Shown one piece after another: positions 17,572 to 26,616 of a stretch of DNA of 54,549 bases; position 1 is the first letter of the stretch; each line of letters opens with the position of its first letter. A program made the position numbers and the translations under genes. The stretch comes from Mycolicibacter sinensis (GTDB lineage: Bacteria > Actinomycetota > Actinomycetes > Mycobacteriales > Mycobacteriaceae). The notes under the pieces were generated by a model, which had not been told where the DNA came from, did no database searches, and was given only the letters and a program-made list of their open reading frames with translations. The stretch lies in assembly GCF_001667375.1 (NCBI RefSeq), contig NZ_LZIN01000066.1:1-54549 (forward strand), in the 5' to 3' direction.

Positions 17572-20500
17572 ATGCGGATCCTCGACGCCGAAGCGACCGA
17601 GAAGTTCGTCGGGCCGGCCGACGCCCCGCTGCAGCTGGTACGGGTGAGCTACCGCGACGCCGAGGCGCCGACCCCGGTGCGCATCCAGGGCGACGGTCTG
17701 GCCGGGCAGGCCGTCGCACAGCCGGGCAGCGGCATCGTCGAGGTGCCGGTAACCGTCGACGACGCGGTGCCCGGCCAGCAGCGGGTCGCGCGCGTCAACG
17801 GCCGGAGTTTCACGTTCACCGTGGCCGAACCCGGCTGGACGATGTTCATGGTCGGGCACTTCCACTACGACCCGGTGTGGTGGAACACCCAGGCCAACTA
17901 CACCAGCGTGTGGACCGAGAACCCGCTGGGCGCGTGCCGGCAAACCAACGGCGTCAACCTGGTGCGCGGCCATCTGGACTGGGCCCGGGACCACCCCGAG
18001 TACAAATTCGTCCTGGCCGAAGTCGACTACCTCAAGCCGTACTGGGACACCCACCCGGCCGACCGCGCCGAGCTGCGCCGGCTGATCGGCCAAGGCCGAG
18101 TCGAGGTGATGGGCGGCACCTACAACGAACCGTCGACCAACCTCATCGACGCCGAGACGACGATCCGGAACCTGGTGGCAGGCATCGGTTTTCAGCGCGA
18201 CATCATGGGCGGGGATCCCGGGACGGCCTGGCAGCTCGACGTGTTCGGCCACGACCCGCAGTTTCCCGGACTGGTGGCCGACGCCGGGCTGAGCTCCAGC
18301 GCGTGGGCGCGCGGACCGTTCCACCAGTGGGGGCCGATGGAAGGCGGCGGCGATCCGCGCCGCATGCAGTTCCCCAGCGAGTTCGAATGGATCGCGCCGT
18401 CGGGGCGTGGCCTACTGACGCACTACATGCCCGCGCACTACGCCGGCGGCTGGTGGATGGACGCGAGTGCGTCGTTGGCCGACGCCGAGGACGAGGTCTA
18501 CGGGCTGTTCACCGAGCTGAAGAAGGTCGCCGCCACCCGCAACGTGCTGCTGCCGGTCGGCACCGACTTCACCCCGCCCAACCGGTGGATCACCGAAATC
18601 CACCGGGACTGGAACGCCCGCTACACCTGGCCGAAGTTCGTCTGCGCGCTGCCGCGGGAGTTCTTCGCCGCGGTGCGCGCCGAACTCCAGCAGCGCAACG
18701 AGGCGCCGTCGCCGCAGACCCGCGACATGAACCCGATCTACACCGGCTGCCACGTCTCCTACATCGACACCAAGCAGGCCAACCGGGCCGCCGAACGGGC
18801 GATCCTGGGTGCGGAGCGCTTCGCGGTGTTCGCCGCGGCGCTGACCGGGGCGGACTACCCGGAGGCGGCGCTGGCCAAGGCGTGGGCGCAACTGTCCTAC
18901 GGCGCCCACCACGACGCCATCACCGGCTCGGAGGCCGACCAGGTCTACCTGGATCTGCTGACCGGCTGGCGCGACGCCTGGCAGCTGGGTGTCGACGCCC
19001 GCGACAACGCGCTGGCGGAGCTGTCGGGCTTGGTGACTGCCGACGAAGGGGCCGTGGTGTGGAACCCGGCGGCCGCTGATCGGACCGACGTGGTCACCGT
19101 GCACCTGGAGACACCGCTGCCGGCGGGGGCACGTGTCATCGACAGCGACGGCACCGAATCGCCGGCCCACGTCGAGCACGGCGGCACCACGGTCAGCTGG
19201 CTGGCCCGAGTGCCCTCGCTGGGCTGGCAGGCCTACCGGCTGGTTCCCGCCGACGAGGCCCGGGGCTGGCGGCCACTACCGGGCACCGCGATCGGCAACG
19301 AGCACCACCGGCTGAACGCCGACCCGCACCGCGGCGGCGGCATCACCTCGTGGCTGTGCCACGGCCGGGAGATGATTATCGAAGGCGGCCTGGGCAACCA
19401 GCTCGCCGTCTACGACGAATACCCCAAACACCCCCGATCCGGTGAGGGCCCTTGGCATCTGGTGCCCAGCGGCAACCTGTTCACCTCGGCGGTGGCCACC
19501 GAGGTGAGCGTGCAGGCCTACCGCGGGCCGCTGGGGGAGCGGCTGGTGGTCTCGGGGCGGATCCGCGGCGTGCTGGCCTACACCCAGACGCTGACGCTGT
19601 GGCATGGCGTGGACCGGGTCGACTGCTCCACCACCGTCGACGAGTTCACCGGCGCCGACCATCTGCTGCGGCTGCGCTGGCCCTGCCCGGTGCCCGGCGC
19701 GCTACCGGTCGCCGAGGTGGCCGACGCCGTCATCGGCCGCGGCTTCGGCCTGCTGCACGAGCCCAGTGGACGCTCGGTGGACACCGCGCAGTACCCACGG
19801 ACCCTCGACACCCCCGCCCACCGCTGGTTCGGGCTGTCGGCCACGGCCCGGATCAACGTCGGGAGCAACAGCCGCGCGATGTCGGTGGCCGAAGTCGTCA
19901 GCTGCGACGGACTCGAGACACCGCGGGAGTTGATGGTCGCGCTGGTGCGCGCCGGCGTCACCGCCACCTGTTCGCAGGCCGGCGGCCCCCGGTACGGCAA
20001 CCTCGCCGTCGACTCCAATCTGCCGGATTGCCGCATCGCGCTGGGCGGGCCGGACCGCAACACCTTCACCCGGGCCGTGCTGGACGCCGCCGATCCGGCC
20101 TACACCGACGAGCTGCAGCGGCAGCTCTCCGAGCAGGGCCGGGCCCGGGTGTGGGTGCCGGCGGAGAAACCCCTCACCGAGGTCTGGGTGCCCGGTGCCG
20201 ACCTGACCGGCCCGCGCGCCCTGCCGGTGCTGGTGATCGCCGCCCGCGAAGACGGCTTGGCGGCCGAGATCGCCCGGCTGGCCGAGGAGCTGGCGGATGC
20301 CGAGATCAGCGTGCAACAGCAGGCCCCGGCTGACCTGGAGCCGTTCGAGGCGCGCAGCGTCGCCCTGATCAACCGCGGTGTCCCCAGCTTCGCCGTCGAC
20401 TCCGCCGGCACGTTGCACACCGCGCTGATGCGCTCCTGCACCAGCTGGCCGTCGGCGGCCTGGACCGACGGTCCGCGCCGCACCGCGCCCGACGGCAGCG

Positions 20501-21738
20501 CCTTCCAGCTGATGCACTGGACGCACACCTTCGATTACGCGCTGGTGGCCGGCGACGGCGACTGGCGTCAGGCCGAAATCCCTTTGCGCAGCGCACAATT
20601 CGCCGACCCGCTGCGGGCCGTCCCGGTGGCCGCGGGTTCCGGCCCGCTGCCGGGGAGCGGCTCACTGCTGCGCGTCGAGCCGGCCGCCGGTGTCGGCCTG
20701 GAGGCGCTCAAGGCGGCCGGCAACCCGACAGCGCGGGGCAGCGCGCAGCCCGTCGACCCCAACACCGTCACGCTGCGCCTGGTGGAGACCCGCGGAGCCG
20801 GCGCCACCGTCACGCTGCACAGCGACCTGGGCGCGGTGAGCGTGCTGGGCCGCGCCGATCTGCTGGAACAGCCGCGCGAACACCGCGACCCGAATCGGTT
20901 GCACGGCTACGAGATCGCCACCCTCGCCGCCCGGCTGGACGTCGAACGGGTGGGTGCCGCCGGCGCCCGCCTGGCGCCCGAGCAGGAAGCCGCCCAGCCG
21001 CTGTACGCCCGCTACTGGCTGCACAATCGCGGGCCGGCGCCCCTGGGTGGTCTGCCGGCGATCCCGGCGTTGCATCCGCACCGGCTGGAGGCGGATCCGG
21101 GCGAGCAGCTCACCTTTGAGCTGAGCGTGGCCAGCGACAGCGTCGACGCGACACTGGCCGGCGCGGTGACGCCGGTGTGCCCGGCTGGCTGGACGGCCAC
21201 GCCCGGCGAGCACCCGGTGCGGCTGCAGCCGGGCCAGCACACCGGCACCCCGGTGGCGGTGAGGGTGCCGGCCGCTGCCGCGGCGGGGCTCTACCCGATC
21301 CGCGCCCGGCTCGACCTCACCGGTGACGTGCCACGGGCGTGGCGGCAAGCGGTCGAAGACGTGGCGGTGGTGGCCGTCGGCGATCCGGGAGCCGACCGGC
21401 TGCTCTATGTCGACGGCGCGGCCGACATCGAGGTGACCGCCGGGCGAACCGCACGCCTGAGCGTCATCGTCGGCACCGACGCCCACGCCGACCTGGCGGT
21501 GGAGGCGCACCTGATCACGCCCTGGGGCACCTGGGAGTGGGCCGGGCCCGCCGCGGTAGGCGCGCTGGTCCCGGCCCGCGGCAGCGTCGACGTCGAGTTC
21601 ACCCTGAGCCCACCGCTGTGGGCGAAGCCCGGCTTCTGGTGGGCGCTGGTCCGGGTCGGCGGGGCCGGCGGGCTGGTGTACACCCCGGCGGTGCGGATGA
21701 CGGTGGCGGCCGCCGAGTCGATCGGCGTCGACCGATGA
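17572..21738 (+). CDS. GH38 alpha-mannosidase (Rv0648 orthologue)
   Basis: 1388 aa. Zinc and catalytic residues of GH38 are visible: His98 and Asp100 in FHYDPVWW, nucleophile Asp223 in QLDVFGHD, and His447 in AHHDAITGS. The middle is the GH38 beta-sandwich. The last ~250 residues hold immunoglobulin-like modules: CPAGWTATPGEHPVRLQPG with VPAAAAAGLYPIRARL looks like an NEW3 (alpha-galactosidase NPCBM-associated) domain. No signal peptide, so cytoplasmic recycling of mannose-containing glycans is inferred. Longer than Rv0648 (about 1215 aa as recalled). Overlaps the ROK kinase by 4 bases. Confidence 0.9.
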   Translation: MRILDAEATEKFVGPADAPLQLVRVSYRDAEAPTPVRIQGDGLAGQAVAQPGSGIVEVPVTVDDAVPGQQRVARVNGRSFTFTVAEPGWTMFMVGHFHYDPVWWNTQANYTSVWTENPLGACRQTNGVNLVRGHLDWARDHPEYKFVLAEVDYLKPYWDTHPADRAELRRLIGQGRVEVMGGTYNEPSTNLIDAETTIRNLVAGIGFQRDIMGGDPGTAWQLDVFGHDPQFPGLVADAGLSSSAWARGPFHQWGPMEGGGDPRRMQFPSEFEWIAPSGRGLLTHYMPAHYAGGWWMDASASLADAEDEVYGLFTELKKVAATRNVLLPVGTDFTPPNRWITEIHRDWNARYTWPKFVCALPREFFAAVRAELQQRNEAPSPQTRDMNPIYTGCHVSYIDTKQANRAAERAILGAERFAVFAAALTGADYPEAALAKAWAQLSYGAHHDAITGSEADQVYLDLLTGWRDAWQLGVDARDNALAELSGLVTADEGAVVWNPAAADRTDVVTVHLETPLPAGARVIDSDGTESPAHVEHGGTTVSWLARVPSLGWQAYRLVPADEARGWRPLPGTAIGNEHHRLNADPHRGGGITSWLCHGREMIIEGGLGNQLAVYDEYPKHPRSGEGPWHLVPSGNLFTSAVATEVSVQAYRGPLGERLVVSGRIRGVLAYTQTLTLWHGVDRVDCSTTVDEFTGADHLLRLRWPCPVPGALPVAEVADAVIGRGFGLLHEPSGRSVDTAQYPRTLDTPAHRWFGLSATARINVGSNSRAMSVAEVVSCDGLETPRELMVALVRAGVTATCSQAGGPRYGNLAVDSNLPDCRIALGGPDRNTFTRAVLDAADPAYTDELQRQLSEQGRARVWVPAEKPLTEVWVPGADLTGPRALPVLVIAAREDGLAAEIARLAEELADAEISVQQQAPADLEPFEARSVALINRGVPSFAVDSAGTLHTALMRSCTSWPSAAWTDGPRRTAPDGSAFQLMHWTHTFDYALVAGDGDWRQAEIPLRSAQFADPLRAVPVAAGSGPLPGSGSLLRVEPAAGVGLEALKAAGNPTARGSAQPVDPNTVTLRLVETRGAGATVTLHSDLGAVSVLGRADLLEQPREHRDPNRLHGYEIATLAARLDVERVGAAGARLAPEQEAAQPLYARYWLHNRGPAPLGGLPAIPALHPHRLEADPGEQLTFELSVASDSVDATLAGAVTPVCPAGWTATPGEHPVRLQPGQHTGTPVAVRVPAAAAAGLYPIRARLDLTGDVPRAWRQAVEDVAVVAVGDPGADRLLYVDGAADIEVTAGRTARLSVIVGTDAHADLAVEAHLITPWGTWEWAGPAAVGALVPARGSVDVEFTLSPPLWAKPGFWWALVRVGGAGGLVYTPAVRMTVAAAESIGVDR

Positions 21739-22655
21739 GCGAGCTGGCGACCCTCGCGCTGGACGTCGGCGGCACCAAGATCGCCGCCGGCCTCATCGGC
21801 GCCGACGGAACCCTGCTCTACACCGCCACCCGGCCCACCCGCGGTGACCAGGGCCCCGAGGTGGTGTGGGCGGTGGTGGTCGAGCTGCTCGGCGACGTCC
21901 TGGCGAAAGCCGGCGGGCGGGTCGGCGCGGTCGGGATCGGCTCGGCCGGCCCCATCGACGTCAACGCCGGGACGGTCAACCCGATCAACATCCCCGGCTG
22001 GCGCGGGTTCGCCCTGCGTGACCGGGTGGCCGCCGCGGTGCCCGGGGTGCCGGTGCGGTTGGGCGGCGACGGCGTCTGCATGGCGCTGGGCGAACACCGG
22101 TACGGGGCCGGGCGCGGGACGCGATCGATGCTGGGCATGGTGGTCTCGACCGGGGTGGGCGGAGGTCTGGTGCTCGATGGAGCGCCCTTTCACGGGCGCA
22201 CCGGCAACGCCGGGCACGTCGGGCACGTCGTCGTCGACGCCGATGGCGAACCGTGCCGCTGCGGCGGCCGGGGCTGTGTGGAGACCATCTCCTCCGGCCC
22301 GGCGATGGTGCGTTGGGCGCTGGCCAACGGCTGGACGCCGGAGACCGCCGAGGCCGACGCCAAGGCGCTCGCTGCGGCCGCCGAGGCCGGTGACCCGGTG
22401 GCGCGGCGCGCATTCCGGCGCGGCACCGATGCGCTGGCGGCGATGATCGCCTCGGTGGCTGCGGTCTGCGACCTGGACCTGGTGGTGATCGGCGGGGGAG
22501 TCGCGAAATCCGGTGCGCTGCTGTTCGATCCGCTGCGTGCGGCGTTGTCCGAGCACGCCCGGCTGGACTTCCTGACCGGGCTGCACGTGGTGCCCGCCGA
22601 ACTCGGCGGCGACGCCGGCCTGGTGGGCGCGGCCGCGCTGGCCACCCTGGTCTGA
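21735..22655 (+). CDS. ROK-family sugar kinase (Rv0650 orthologue)
   Basis: 306 aa. Phosphate-binding LALDVGGTKIAAGLI at the N-terminus, the ROK zinc motif GHVGHVVVDADGEPCRCGG and RGCVE near residues 155-185, and a catalytic Asp in LGGDGVCMALGE, where most ROK kinases have ND. ATGA overlap with the mannosidase suggests it phosphorylates the released mannose or a related hexose. M. tuberculosis has a small gene between the two; here they are fused translationally. Confidence 0.88.
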   Translation: MSELATLALDVGGTKIAAGLIGADGTLLYTATRPTRGDQGPEVVWAVVVELLGDVLAKAGGRVGAVGIGSAGPIDVNAGTVNPINIPGWRGFALRDRVAAAVPGVPVRLGGDGVCMALGEHRYGAGRGTRSMLGMVVSTGVGGGLVLDGAPFHGRTGNAGHVGHVVVDADGEPCRCGGRGCVETISSGPAMVRWALANGWTPETAEADAKALAAAAEAGDPVARRAFRRGTDALAAMIASVAAVCDLDLVVIGGGVAKSGALLFDPLRAALSEHARLDFLTGLHVVPAELGGDAGLVGAAALATLV

Positions 22656-22661
22656 CTCTGC

Positions 22662-23159
22662 TTAGGCGGTCTGCGTTGTGGCGTGGCTGGGAAGGGCGCA
22701 GATCGCGTCCAGGCCGAAGACCCTGTTCAATCGGCCGAAGGCCAGCCAGGCCCCCAGGGACATCGTCAGTTCCACGGCCTCACGCTGGTCGTAGTGGGCC
22801 TGGAAGCGGGTCCAGAACTCGTCGTCCAAGCCATGATGGTCGAGGACGTAGCGTTCCGCGTACTCCGCTGCCAGGCGTGCTCTGTCGTCCAGGCGGCCTG
22901 TCGTGCGCCAGTGCTCTACTGCTTCGGCGAACTCTTCTTCCACCTTGACGCCGTCGCGTTCCGTTCTCCAGTCCTGGCAAAACAGGCAGCCGTTCAATTG
23001 GGCGATGCGCAGTCGCGCGGCCTCGAACTCGCGCAGGCCCAGCGTCGAATGGGCGTAGACAGCCAGGGAGAAGTTCGCCGCCGCCGGGCCGATCCCAGGG
23101 ACCAGGGAGCCCCAGACGTACTCGATGGCGTCCTGGCCCTCGGGGATGTCGATGTTCAC
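22662..23159 (-). CDS. Carboxymuconolactone decarboxylase/AhpD-like protein
   Basis: 165 aa. The AhpD-type CxxC in NGCLFCQDWR (about residue 60) sits in the all-alpha fold; ELTMSLGAWLAFGRLNR is the conserved C-terminal helix. Such proteins are thiol peroxidase partners. The start overlaps the upstream reductase gene by 4 bases. Gap to the convergent ROK gene is only 6 bases, with no terminator. Confidence 0.82.
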   Translation of the reverse strand: MNIDIPEGQDAIEYVWGSLVPGIGPAAANFSLAVYAHSTLGLREFEAARLRIAQLNGCLFCQDWRTERDGVKVEEEFAEAVEHWRTTGRLDDRARLAAEYAERYVLDHHGLDDEFWTRFQAHYDQREAVELTMSLGAWLAFGRLNRVFGLDAICALPSHATTQTA

Positions 23160-24244
23160 TTCGTGCCTCCGAAGGGTCGGCCGGGGATCCAGCGCAGCGG
23201 GACGTCGAGCGCGTCGTACAGGCCGGGGACGGCGGCGACAAGCCAGTCGAGGGCGCCGACGATGCGGCCCACCGCGGTGGCGTTGCCGCCCTCGGAGCGG
23301 TTGCCGTTCTCGGTGGCCTCGACGGTCACCTCTATCCGGGGGCTGCCTTCGATGATCACGCGGTGGGCGCCGTCTTCGCCCGCCGGTGGCTGCGGCCAGT
23401 CGGGCGCGCAGGACGGGTCAATGCGGGTGACGTGTTCGATCACGATGCGGGCCTCGCCGTCGACGATGCCCTGGACCTCGAAGCGCACGGCGCCCTGGGT
23501 GCCCGCCTCGAAGTCGCCCATCGCGGCGGTCGTGACGGTGGCGTCGAGGGCGCGGCGTTCGACGTGCTCGCGTACGTCGTCCAACTCGACGCCCAGCGCG
23601 CGGGCGATCAGCCGGACCTGCCCACCCCACACCATCGACGGGACGGTCGCCATCAACATCGGCGGCTGGTAGTCGAGCGGGTGCCCCATGCCGACGAGGT
23701 GGCGGACGGAGTCCGGCTGGTCGTAGGTCGTGTAGTCGAAGATCTCCTGGCAGCGGATCCCGTCGACACGGGCGGCGAGCCCGCTGACGAGCAGCGGCAG
23801 GATGTCGTTGCCCCAGCCGGGGTCGATGCCGGACACGAACAACGATCCGCCGCCGTCGGCGATGGCCTTCTCGACGGGTTCGCGCACTTCGCGCGGGGCG
23901 CTTCGGTGGTCGTACAGAGGATAGAGGGACGGTGTGACGACGGCGGCACCGGCGCGGATCGCACGGCAGACGTCGGCGAGGGCGTCGTCGGGGCGGATGT
24001 CGCCGGAGGCGGCGTAGACGACGGCGCGCGGGCCTGCGGCGAGGGCGGCTTCGACGTCGTCGGTGGCAGCGACGCCGACCGTGCGGCCGAGTCCACCGAG
24101 GTCGCCCGCGTCGCGGCCCACCTTGGCCGGGTCGTGGACGATGACGTGGGCGAGTTCGAGTGCGGGGTGGGCGTCGACGGCGCGGATCGCCAACCGTCCG
24201 ACGTTCCCGGTGCCCCAGATGAGGGTGGGGATGGTGTCGCTCAT
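23156..24244 (-). CDS. NAD(P)-dependent reductase of the DapB-like/amine-dehydrogenase group
   Basis: 362 aa from ATG at 24244 (a GTG three bases earlier is possible). Rossmann motif IWGTGNVGRLAIRAV at the start and a C-terminal dihydrodipicolinate-reductase-like region (VSGIDPGWGNDILPLL, TYDQPDSVRHLVGMG). Many mycobacterial paralogues exist, often beside lipid-degradation genes; the substrate is unknown. Forms an operon with the AhpD-like gene. Confidence 0.75.
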   Translation of the reverse strand: MSDTIPTLIWGTGNVGRLAIRAVDAHPALELAHVIVHDPAKVGRDAGDLGGLGRTVGVAATDDVEAALAAGPRAVVYAASGDIRPDDALADVCRAIRAGAAVVTPSLYPLYDHRSAPREVREPVEKAIADGGGSLFVSGIDPGWGNDILPLLVSGLAARVDGIRCQEIFDYTTYDQPDSVRHLVGMGHPLDYQPPMLMATVPSMVWGGQVRLIARALGVELDDVREHVERRALDATVTTAAMGDFEAGTQGAVRFEVQGIVDGEARIVIEHVTRIDPSCAPDWPQPPAGEDGAHRVIIEGSPRIEVTVEATENGNRSEGGNATAVGRIVGALDWLVAAVPGLYDALDVPLRWIPGRPFGGTK

Positions 24245-24311
24245 CACAGGAGCCTAGCAAGCGATTGGTTGGCTAACGGGCCCGTGGACGGCCCCCGCCC
24301 TGGGCGCCGAG

Positions 24312-24635
24312 TCAGCGCGAAAGGTGGACACGGCCCCACTCGCACAGCTGGGCCAGCACCGGGGCCAACGTCTGCCCGTACTCAGAGATCGAATAGTGCA
24401 CACAGGGCGGCACAGTGCCGGCGTCGTGGCGGTCGATGATCCCGTCGGCGACGAGTTCGTGCAGATGACGGATGAGCATTCGTTCGGTGATGCCCGGGAT
24501 GCTGCGCCGTAGCTCCGCGGTGCGCATCGGCCCGTCGGTCAGCCGCCACAGGATGGTGCCTTTCCAGCGGCCGTTGACGACCGACAGTGCGGCGTCGATC
24601 GGGCAGTCACTGACAATTTTTTTTGATGCCGCCAC
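24312..24635 (-). CDS. HxlR-family transcriptional regulator
   Basis: 107 aa. Winged helix-turn-helix with the HxlR hallmark Cys in SDCPIDAALSVVNGRWK and RMLIRHLHELVADGI. The GTG at 24635 is preferred over the GTG at 24695 or ATG at 24686 because AGGAG lies 5 bases before it and because the longer leader (KSKVLTNSSASGDL) is non-conserved and overlaps the dyad operator. It is divergent from a DUF1772 membrane gene, which it probably represses along with itself. Confidence 0.82.
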   Translation of the reverse strand: MAASKKIVSDCPIDAALSVVNGRWKGTILWRLTDGPMRTAELRRSIPGITERMLIRHLHELVADGIIDRHDAGTVPPCVHYSISEYGQTLAPVLAQLCEWGRVHLSR

Positions 24636-24649
24636 CAGGTCTCCTGACG

Positions 24650-24665
24650 CTGACGAATTTGTCAG
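24650..24665. promoter_or_regulatory. Dyad operator between HxlR and DUF1772 genes
   Basis: CTGACGAATTTGTCAG has arms CTGAC/GTCAG around an AATT core. A further GTCAG half-site lies at 24679-24683 (TTTTTGTCAG) and a TGACAATTTT half-site at about 24611. Clustered half-sites in a 71-base divergent gap fit HxlR autoregulation. Confidence 0.5.
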
Positions 24666-24706
24666 TACCTTGCTTTTTGTCAGCATAGCTATCACAGTCG
24701 TCTGTT

Positions 24707-25135
24707 GTGAAGCAGATTGTGGAGATTCTTGCGATATCGGTGACCGGAATCCTGGTGGGTGCGGAGTTCGCGGTGGCGGCGTTCCTCAACCCGATTCTGG
24801 GGCGGCTGCCTGACGACGAGCGCCGGGCCGCCCGCGCGGACGGCGCCCGGATGCTGGGACGGCTGATGCCGTTCTGGTATTTCGCCGCGTTTGCCTTGCT
24901 GGTGGCGGTCGCCGTCGTCGCGGACTCGCAGCGCCGGCTGGTCGGTACCGGGGTGGGCCTGATGGCCGTCGCCGTGCTGCTGTCGGTGGCAGTCTTGGTG
25001 CCGATCAACAACCGCATCGCGGCCGGGGAGGTGTCCACCCGGCTCGTGGCGCGCTGGGACCGGCTGCACCGGTTGCGGGTGGCGATCCTGGCGACGCTGT
25101 TCGTCGTGCTGGTGACCGGCGCACTGAACGCCTGA
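24707..25135 (+). CDS. DUF1772-family membrane protein
   Basis: 142 aa from GTG. Four transmembrane helices and a conserved Asn-Pro motif early (VAAFLNPILGRLP) and IAxxx motifs later. The family is common beside HxlR/TetR regulators; function unknown. Transcribed divergently from the HxlR gene. Confidence 0.75.
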   Translation: MKQIVEILAISVTGILVGAEFAVAAFLNPILGRLPDDERRAARADGARMLGRLMPFWYFAAFALLVAVAVVADSQRRLVGTGVGLMAVAVLLSVAVLVPINNRIAAGEVSTRLVARWDRLHRLRVAILATLFVVLVTGALNA

Positions 25136-25148
25136 CCCCGGGTCGGTT

Positions 25149-25178
25149 TTGGCTGATCGGCCCCCATCACGCTATGGT
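25149..25178 (+). promoter_or_regulatory. Candidate promoter for rplJ-rplL
   Basis: TTGGCT (25149-25154) and TATGGT (25173-25178), 18 bases apart, set about 200 bases before rplJ, leaving room for a structured leader. Confidence 0.45.
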
Positions 25179-25185
25179 GTGTGGC

Positions 25186-25325
25186 GATCCACCGAAGACC
25201 GTCGGTCACCGAGCAATCGGTTGAAGGTCCGGGAACATCCCGGCGGCCCACGCAGGAGGACGAGGCACCGGCTCCGCCGGCACACATTGTGACGCCCCGA
25301 CCGCATCCTGCGTCGGGGCGTTCGT
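25186..25325 (+). promoter_or_regulatory. rplJ leader with attenuator-like terminator hairpin
   Basis: The ~200-base 5' leader of rplJ ends in a strong hairpin: ACGCCCCGAC (25292-25301) with GTCGGGGCGT (25312-25321), then TCGTTATTT. Upstream are GC-rich segments (GGTCCGGGAACATCCCGG, GGCACCGGCTCCGCCGGC) that could form alternate structures. L10 leaders in many bacteria bind L10/L12 and control this operon; here the terminator suggests transcription attenuation. I inferred this from structure and position only. Confidence 0.5.
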
Positions 25326-25379
25326 TATTTCCCGGGTGGAACAACGTGAGACAACGACAGCGACACCGAGGAGGTATGC

Positions 25380-25985
25380 ATGGCGCGGGCTGACAAGACC
25401 GCCGCCGTCGCGGACATCGTCGAGCAGTTCAACGGCTCGACCGCCACTGTGATCACCGAGTACCGCGGTCTGACGGTTGCGAACCTGGCGGAGCTGCGGC
25501 GTTCGCTCGGCGGCTCGGCAACCTACGCGGTGGCGAAGAATACCCTGGTCAAACTGGCCGCGGCCGAGGCCGGCCTGGAGGGGCTCGACGAGCTCTTCGC
25601 GGGTCCGACGGCGATCGCGTTCGTCCAGGGCGAGCCGGTCGACGCGGCCAAGGCCATCAAGAAGTTCGCCAAGGACCACAAGGCGCTGGTCATCAAGGGC
25701 GGCTACATGGACGGTCGCGCGCTGACCGTCGCCGAGGTGGAGCGCATCGCCGACCTGGAGTCGCGCGAGGTGCTGCTGGCCAAGATGGCCGGTGCCATGA
25801 AGGCCAACCTGTCCAAGGCTGCCGGACTCTTCGCCGCTCCGGCGTCGCAGATGGCTCGCCTGGCAGCGGCGCTGCAGGAGAAGAAGCCCGCCGAGGCAGC
25901 TGCGGCTCCGGCCGAGACCGAGGCTCCCGCCGAGACCGAAGCTCCCGCCGAGACCGCCGAGGCTGCGGCCGACGCCACCGAATAA
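25380..25985 (+). CDS. rplJ: 50S ribosomal protein L10
   Basis: 201 aa. Conserved N-terminus ([38 protein letters not shown]) and central KNTLVKLAA. The C-terminal helix binds L7/L12 dimers. The last 30 residues are an Ala/Glu tail with near-repeats of ETEAPA, an actinobacterial extension. GAGG ribosome-binding site 7 bases before ATG; a second ATG 4 bases upstream is out of frame. Confidence 0.97.
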   Translation: MARADKTAAVADIVEQFNGSTATVITEYRGLTVANLAELRRSLGGSATYAVAKNTLVKLAAAEAGLEGLDELFAGPTAIAFVQGEPVDAAKAIKKFAKDHKALVIKGGYMDGRALTVAEVERIADLESREVLLAKMAGAMKANLSKAAGLFAAPASQMARLAAALQEKKPAEAAAAPAETEAPAETEAPAETAEAAADATE

Positions 25986-26037
25986 CCAGACACAAACCAA
26001 CCCAACTTCCTAACCGGAATCAGAAAGGACCGAAACC

Positions 26038-26427
26038 ATGGCCAAAATTTCCACCGAAGAGCTGCTCGACGTCTTCAAAGAGATGACCCTGCTTGAGCTG
26101 TCGGAGTTCGTGAAGCAGTTCGAGGAGACCTTCGACGTCACCGCTGCCGCCCCGGTCGCTGTGGCCGCCGCCGGCGGTGCCGCCCCGGCCGCCGCCGAGG
26201 CCGCCGAGGAGCAGTCCGAGTTCGACGTCATCCTGGAGTCGGCCGGCGAGAAGAAGATCGGCGTGATCAAGGTGGTCCGCGAGGTCGTGTCGGGCCTGGG
26301 ACTCAAGGAGGCCAAGGACCTGGTCGACGGCGCTCCCAAGCCGCTGCTGGAGAAGGTCGCCAAGGAGGCCGCCGAGGAGGCCAAGGCCAAGCTCGAGGCT
26401 GCCGGCGCGACGGTCACCCTCAAGTAG
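26038..26427 (+). CDS. rplL: 50S ribosomal protein L7/L12
   Basis: 129 aa. N-terminal dimerisation domain ([29 protein letters not shown]), Ala-rich hinge (residues 40-60), and the factor-binding C-terminal domain ([30 protein letters not shown]). It follows rplJ by 52 bases with AGAAAGGA as ribosome-binding site. Confidence 0.98.
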   Translation: MAKISTEELLDVFKEMTLLELSEFVKQFEETFDVTAAAPVAVAAAGGAAPAAAEAAEEQSEFDVILESAGEKKIGVIKVVREVVSGLGLKEAKDLVDGAPKPLLEKVAKEAAEEAKAKLEAAGATVTLK

Positions 26428-26440
26428 TTTTTTCCGCCCG

Positions 26441-26472
26441 GACCCCCGGAAGCCGCGAGGCTCCCGGGGGTC
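26441..26472 (+). terminator. Intrinsic-type hairpin after rplL
   Basis: GACCCCCGG (26441-26449) pairs with CCGGGGGTC (26464-26472), 13 bases after the stop. A T-run lies before the stem rather than after, so it may be an I-shaped mycobacterial terminator. Confidence 0.6.
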
Positions 26473-26616
26473 TGCGCTATTCAGGATGGGCTCGCCGGAA
26501 ACTGGACATCGGCGCACTGATGCGGACCGCCGTTGCGGGGCGCACCGGTGCGCTACAGTGGCCCAAGCCACACGCGCAGGCGTGGCACGACGAGAGTTTG
26601 CGGAAGGACCTCACTA

